This document shows, one piece after another, positions 5,499 to 6,256 of a stretch of 6,256 bases of DNA. Made by a program: the position numbers and the translations under genes. The DNA lies in assembly GCA_003694775.1 (NCBI GenBank), contig RFJV01000746.1, positions 1 to 6,256 of the forward strand. Reading direction: 5' to 3'. The notes under the pieces were generated by a model. It was not told where the DNA came from, ran no database searches, and saw nothing but the letters and a program-made list of their open reading frames with translations. Every line of letters starts with the position of its first letter. Positions within the stretch are counted from its first letter, which is position 1. Source of the stretch: Chloroflexota bacterium. Lineage in GTDB: Bacteria > Chloroflexota > Anaerolineae > 4572-78 > J111.

Positions 5499-5972
5499 AT
5501 GGCAGACTCAAACATCAAAGTTGTAGCCACCAACAAAAAAGCGCGTCACGATTACCACATTGAGGACACGCTGGAAGCCGGAATTGTGCTCACCGGCAGT
5601 GAAATCAAATCGGTGCGGGCCGGGCAGGTCAGCCTGCGCGACAGCTACGCCGTCATTCGCAATGGCGAGGCCTGGCTGGTCAACGCCCATATTGCGGCCT
5701 ACAAGCAGGCCAGCTACACCAACCACGAACCGCGGCGGGAGCGCAAGCTCCTGCTTCATCGCCGGGAAATCAACCGCCTGACCGGCAAGCTCCAGGAAAA
5801 AGGGTTTACGCTGATACCTTTGCGGATGTATCTCAAGGGCAGTTGGGCCAAAGTGGAGCTGGGCCTGGCCCGCGGCAAAAAGCTGTACGACAAGCGCCAG
5901 TCTTTGCGGGAGCGGGACGACCGCCGCCAGATTGAGCGGTCCCTGGGCCGCCGGCAAAAAGAGGGCTGGTAA
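5499..5972 (+). CDS. smpB: SsrA-binding protein SmpB (157 aa)
   Basis: SmpB binds tmRNA and delivers it to ribosomes stalled without a stop codon. The nascent chain is tagged for proteolysis and the ribosome is released. The family fingerprint is complete: 'IKVVATNKKARHDYHIEDT' near the N-terminus, 'GIVLTGSEIKSVRAG' (28-42, beta-barrel and tmRNA contact), 'NAHIAAY', 'HEPRRERKLLLHRREI', and 'GKKLYDKR' at 126-133. The basic tail at 134-157 becomes helical in the mRNA channel. The residue equivalent to His136 of E. coli is Tyr130 here, a substitution I recall from other bacteria. Length is typical. The ATG at 5499 is chosen because it gives the usual short N-terminus. A GTG at 5490 in the same frame, overlapping the upstream TGA as GTGA, would add three residues. 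No strong Shine-Dalgarno precedes either, so it probably depends on translational coupling to the peptidase five bases upstream. Confidence 0.97.
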   Translation: MADSNIKVVATNKKARHDYHIEDTLEAGIVLTGSEIKSVRAGQVSLRDSYAVIRNGEAWLVNAHIAAYKQASYTNHEPRRERKLLLHRREINRLTGKLQEKGFTLIPLRMYLKGSWAKVELGLARGKKLYDKRQSLRERDDRRQIERSLGRRQKEGW

Positions 5973-6000
5973 TCGTCTCCTCTCTGAAAATAAATGTTTA

Positions 6001-6036
6001 CCCCGTAGGCGGGGCATCGGGATGCCCCGCCGGGGG
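6001..6036. repeat. GC-rich hairpin downstream of smpB
   Basis: Arms GGCGGGGCATC (6008-6018) and GATGCCCCGCC (6021-6031) are perfectly complementary over 11 bp with two bases between them. CCCC at 6001-6004 can pair with GGGG after the right arm, leaving GTA (6005-6007) bulged. It is the first of a cluster and starts 28 bases after the smpB stop. There is no T-run after it, so it is not a standard intrinsic terminator. It could still stall polymerase or protect the 3' end of the operon mRNA. Confidence 0.85.
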
Positions 6037-6047
6037 ATGATTCCAAT

Positions 6048-6063
6048 CCCGCAAAAAGGCGGG
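6048..6063. repeat. Small hairpin CCCGC-AAAAAG-GCGGG
   Basis: A 5-bp GC stem (6048-6052 with 6059-6063) encloses a six-base A-rich loop. Its left arm can alternatively pair upstream (GGGAT 6034-6038 with ATCCC 6046-6050). Its right arm shares one base with the next palindrome, so competing folds are possible. Confidence 0.6.
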
Positions 6064-6088
6064 TAGGGCGACATTAATGTCGCCCTAC
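6063..6088. repeat. Perfect 26-bp palindrome (GTAGGGCGACATT arms)
   Basis: GTAGGGCGACATT is followed directly by its exact reverse complement, with no spacer and the centre between 6075 and 6076. As RNA it would form a long hairpin; as DNA it could form a cruciform or bind a dimeric protein. Its GTAGGGCGAC end matches the core of the palindrome at 6141-6172 apart from one extra A, so both belong to one repeat family. Confidence 0.92.
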
Positions 6089-6103
6089 GGGTTTCCCTAC
6101 GCA

Positions 6104-6204
6104 AATACAGTTCGCTCATGTGTAAAACAAGTGCTTATTATTGTAAGGGCGACCGGCCGGTCGCCCTTACAAAGCACGCGTACGATACATGAGCCAATAC
6201 AGTT
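6104..6204. mobile_element. Putative 83-bp MITE-like element with 9-bp direct repeats
   Basis: AATACAGTT occurs at 6104-6112 and again at 6196-6204. Exactly one base inside each copy lies the end of an inverted repeat: GCTCATGT at 6114-6121 and ACATGAGC at 6187-6194. The interior folds symmetrically. A 9 x 9 internal loop (6122-6130 / 6178-6186) is followed by a 5-bp stem (GTGCT 6131-6135 / AGCAC 6173-6177). Next come a 5-base bulge TATTA (6136-6140) and a perfect 32-bp palindrome (6141-6172, arms TTGTAAGGGCGACCGG). Direct repeats just outside near-terminal inverted repeats are the signature of a transposed element with target-site duplication. It encodes nothing, so a transposase elsewhere would have had to move it. 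The alternative is a compound REP-type palindrome with a coincidental direct repeat. Confidence 0.6.
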
Positions 6205-6206
6205 TC

Positions 6207-6236
6207 TGTAGGACAACTGCTAGCAGTTGTCCTACA
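6207..6236. repeat. Perfect 30-bp palindrome (TGTAGGACAACTGCT arms)
   Basis: TGTAGGACAACTGCT is followed directly by its reverse complement, with the centre between 6221 and 6222. The GTAGG start is shared with the other palindromes here but the inner sequence is different. TACAG at 6198-6202 can also pair with CTGTA at 6206-6210, so this palindrome overlaps a second, smaller fold. Its right arm contains a candidate -35 box. Confidence 0.92.
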
Positions 6237-6254
6237 TTACACGAGAGGTATAAT
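6227..6254 (+). promoter_or_regulatory. Candidate promoter for a gene beyond the right edge
   Basis: The -35 candidate is TTGTCC (6227-6232; 4 of 6), followed by a 16-base spacer and a perfect -10 TATAAT (6249-6254), two bases before the window ends. The -35 lies inside the right arm of the 30-bp palindrome, so cruciform formation or protein binding there could affect transcription. The downstream gene is not visible. Confidence 0.5.
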
Positions 6255-6256
6255 CA

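Noticed and set aside
6001..6088. Intrinsic terminator of the smpB operon
   Set aside because: Strong hairpins are present but no T-tract follows any of them. They may slow or end transcription, but the standard signature is missing, so I list them as repeats.
5973..6256. tmRNA (ssrA) gene next to smpB
   Set aside because: ssrA is often near smpB, but this stretch holds only palindromes. There is no tRNA-like acceptor/T-arm, no tag reading frame and no room for about 350 nt.

Overview
This 6.3 kb window is a GC-rich bacterial chromosome segment with five supported genes: one on the minus strand and four on the plus strand. I see no rRNA, tRNA, CRISPR array, transposase or phage gene. Several features together suggest a Chloroflexota genome (Anaerolineae or a relative), though this is inference from style and not proof. 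They are: GC-rich coding sequence with TATAAT-type promoters, short tandem heptamers between genes, clusters of GTAGG...CCTAC palindromes, and a protein carrying a Gly-rich 'TGGGAY...GG.F.GRD' module.

Layout. Positions 1-139 hold two arrays of 7-bp tandem repeats. The first runs off the left edge. A minus-strand gene (143-745) encodes a zinc-ribbon plus pentapeptide-repeat protein that starts at TTG. It is divergent from a plus-strand pair, and the shared intergenic region (746-948) carries a recognisable promoter for each direction. The plus-strand pair consists of a 235-aa protein (949-1656: N-terminal helices, three Gly-rich GG.V/GRD repeats, a C-terminal helical region) and a 408-aa uncharacterised protein (1732-2958). 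The second ends in one copy of the same Gly-rich module. A 7-bp tandem repeat lies between them.

A second transcription unit has its own promoter (2995-3023). It holds two tandem S41 (CtpA/Prc/Tsp-type) peptidases, 3071-4267 and 4267-5493, which overlap by one base. These are followed five bases later by smpB (5499-5972), the tmRNA-binding protein of trans-translation. Both peptidases have an N-terminal membrane or signal segment, a PDZ domain and an intact Ser/Lys/Gln catalytic set. The close packing suggests one operon joining ribosome rescue with extracytoplasmic tail-specific proteolysis.

The last 284 bases (5973-6256) have no gene. They are packed with palindromes: a GC-rich hairpin, a small hairpin, and three perfect palindromes of 26, 32 and 30 bp. 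The 32-bp palindrome sits in an 83-bp segment with 8-bp near-terminal inverted repeats, flanked by a 9-bp direct repeat (AATACAGTT). That is the architecture of a miniature inverted-repeat insertion with target-site duplication. The window ends on a TATAAT whose candidate -35 box lies in the arm of the final palindrome, so another plus-strand gene probably begins just beyond the edge.

The most interesting items are the 83-bp MITE-like element in the palindrome cluster, the two adjacent unknown proteins sharing the Gly-rich module, and the S41-S41-smpB operon.
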